In this document: one piece after another, positions 63,815-64,000 of the stretch
How positions within the stretch are numbered: position 1 is the stretch's first letter
Layout: each line of letters starts with the position of its first letter
Source of the DNA: Hellea sp.
Lineage (GTDB): Bacteria > Pseudomonadota > Alphaproteobacteria > Caulobacterales > Maricaulaceae
Length of the DNA: 64,000 bases
Assembly (NCBI GenBank): GCA_020629135.1
Contig: JAHDDX010000004.1
Location: forward strand, 1 to 64,000
Direction of reading: 5' to 3'
The notes under the pieces: generated by a model
The model's input: only the letters and a program-made list of their open reading frames with translations
Database searches by the model: none
Told to the model about the DNA's origin: nothing
Position numbers and translations under genes: made by a program

Positions 63815-64000
63815 ATGCGCCCAAATCATTCCCCCATAATCAAATTGGACCGTGTGGCTCTGCGTTATGGCAATGGACCTGAGATTTTATCAGATATTGA
63901 TATGGAACTGAGCCCAGGGTCATTTTCATTTTTAACGGGGGCCTCTGGAGCCGGAAAATCCAGCCTTCTAAAGCTGATTTATCTGGCTTTGGCCCCAAGC
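63815..64000 (+). CDS. ftsE: cell division ATP-binding protein FtsE, 5' part
   Basis: The first 62 codons are in the window. They show an ABC ATPase start: IIKLDRVALRYGNG and the Walker A TGASGAGKSSLLKLIYLAL, which matches FtsE; FtsE with FtsX controls peptidoglycan hydrolases at the septum. The upstream zinc-ribbon gene supports ftsE over other ABC ATPases. The ribosome binding site is weak. Confidence 0.88.
   Translation, partial: MRPNHSPIIKLDRVALRYGNGPEILSDIDMELSPGSFSFLTGASGAGKSSLLKLIYLALAPS

Overview
The window looks like chromosomal DNA of a free-living alphaproteobacterium, most probably from the Caulobacterales/Maricaulales side (Hyphomonadaceae- or Robiginitomaculaceae-like). The evidence is a GapR (DUF2312) nucleoid protein, CarD, a plant-type glutamate-cysteine ligase, the TIGR02302/DUF4175 protein after lysA, a zinc-ribbon protein divergent from ftsE, a coxB next to tldD, and a SUV3-type helicase followed by an S4 protein, ferredoxin FdxA and CarD. 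By eye the base composition is intermediate, lower than in Caulobacter. I saw no insertion sequence, prophage, integron or CRISPR array, so this is core chromosome with a few orphan genes.

Layout. 1-4.3 kb: start of coxA and coxB (minus), tldD, an orphan three-helix membrane protein, a DUF937 protein and a small TTG-started gene, closed by a bidirectional terminator. 4.3-11.1 kb: a POT peptide transporter, then a BlaI-type repressor, an M56 (BlaR1-like) membrane protease with a long coiled-coil tail, and a TonB-dependent receptor. 11.1-16.3 kb: gshA, cysS, a REP-like repeat pair, a ClpP-fold secreted protein, folE and a glycerophosphodiesterase whose 3' end overlaps folE. 16.3-23.6 kb: rpmB, DUF3108, the SUV3-like helicase, S4 protein, fdxA, carD, a nuclease-fold protein and tRNA-Arg(CCT).

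23.6-32.2 kb: acyl-CoA synthetase, DUF924 and an HSL-type hydrolase in one operon; a three-hairpin intergenic region; a fatty acid hydroxylase; then glmS, galU and an AGE-family epimerase, an amino-sugar and UDP-sugar supply group. 32.2-36.6 kb: a leftward operon of two membrane proteins and an atypical Hsp70-like ATPase with a hydrophobic glycine-rich tail, then xerC. 36.6-45.9 kb: the leftward TCA operon sucC-sucD-orphan-sucA-sucB-membrane protein-lpdA, in which the OdhB/SucB carries two lipoyl domains and a small membrane gene has its ribosome binding site inside a perfect 9-bp hairpin.

45.9-54.1 kb: S41 protease and small lipoprotein, a DUF2306 protein divergent from a membrane-bound LytTR regulator, gapR with two followers, an M19 dipeptidase, a structured intergenic region with an unassigned leftward terminator and GTTGCA iterons in front of an HTH regulator, a TPR protein and rpmJ. 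54.1-64 kb: lytic transglycosylase, DUF2891, an exported orphan, lptM-lysA-DUF4175, an exported orphan, a lipoprotein phosphatase, a zinc-ribbon protein and the beginning of ftsE.

The most unusual items are the Hsp70-like membrane module, several candidate RNA elements (at 27.0, 38.5 and 52.0 kb), the S4 gene that lacks any ATG/GTG/TTG giving a full S4 domain, and the BlaI/M56 pair with no penicillin-sensor domain. All family names come from recognising motifs by eye; no database search was run.
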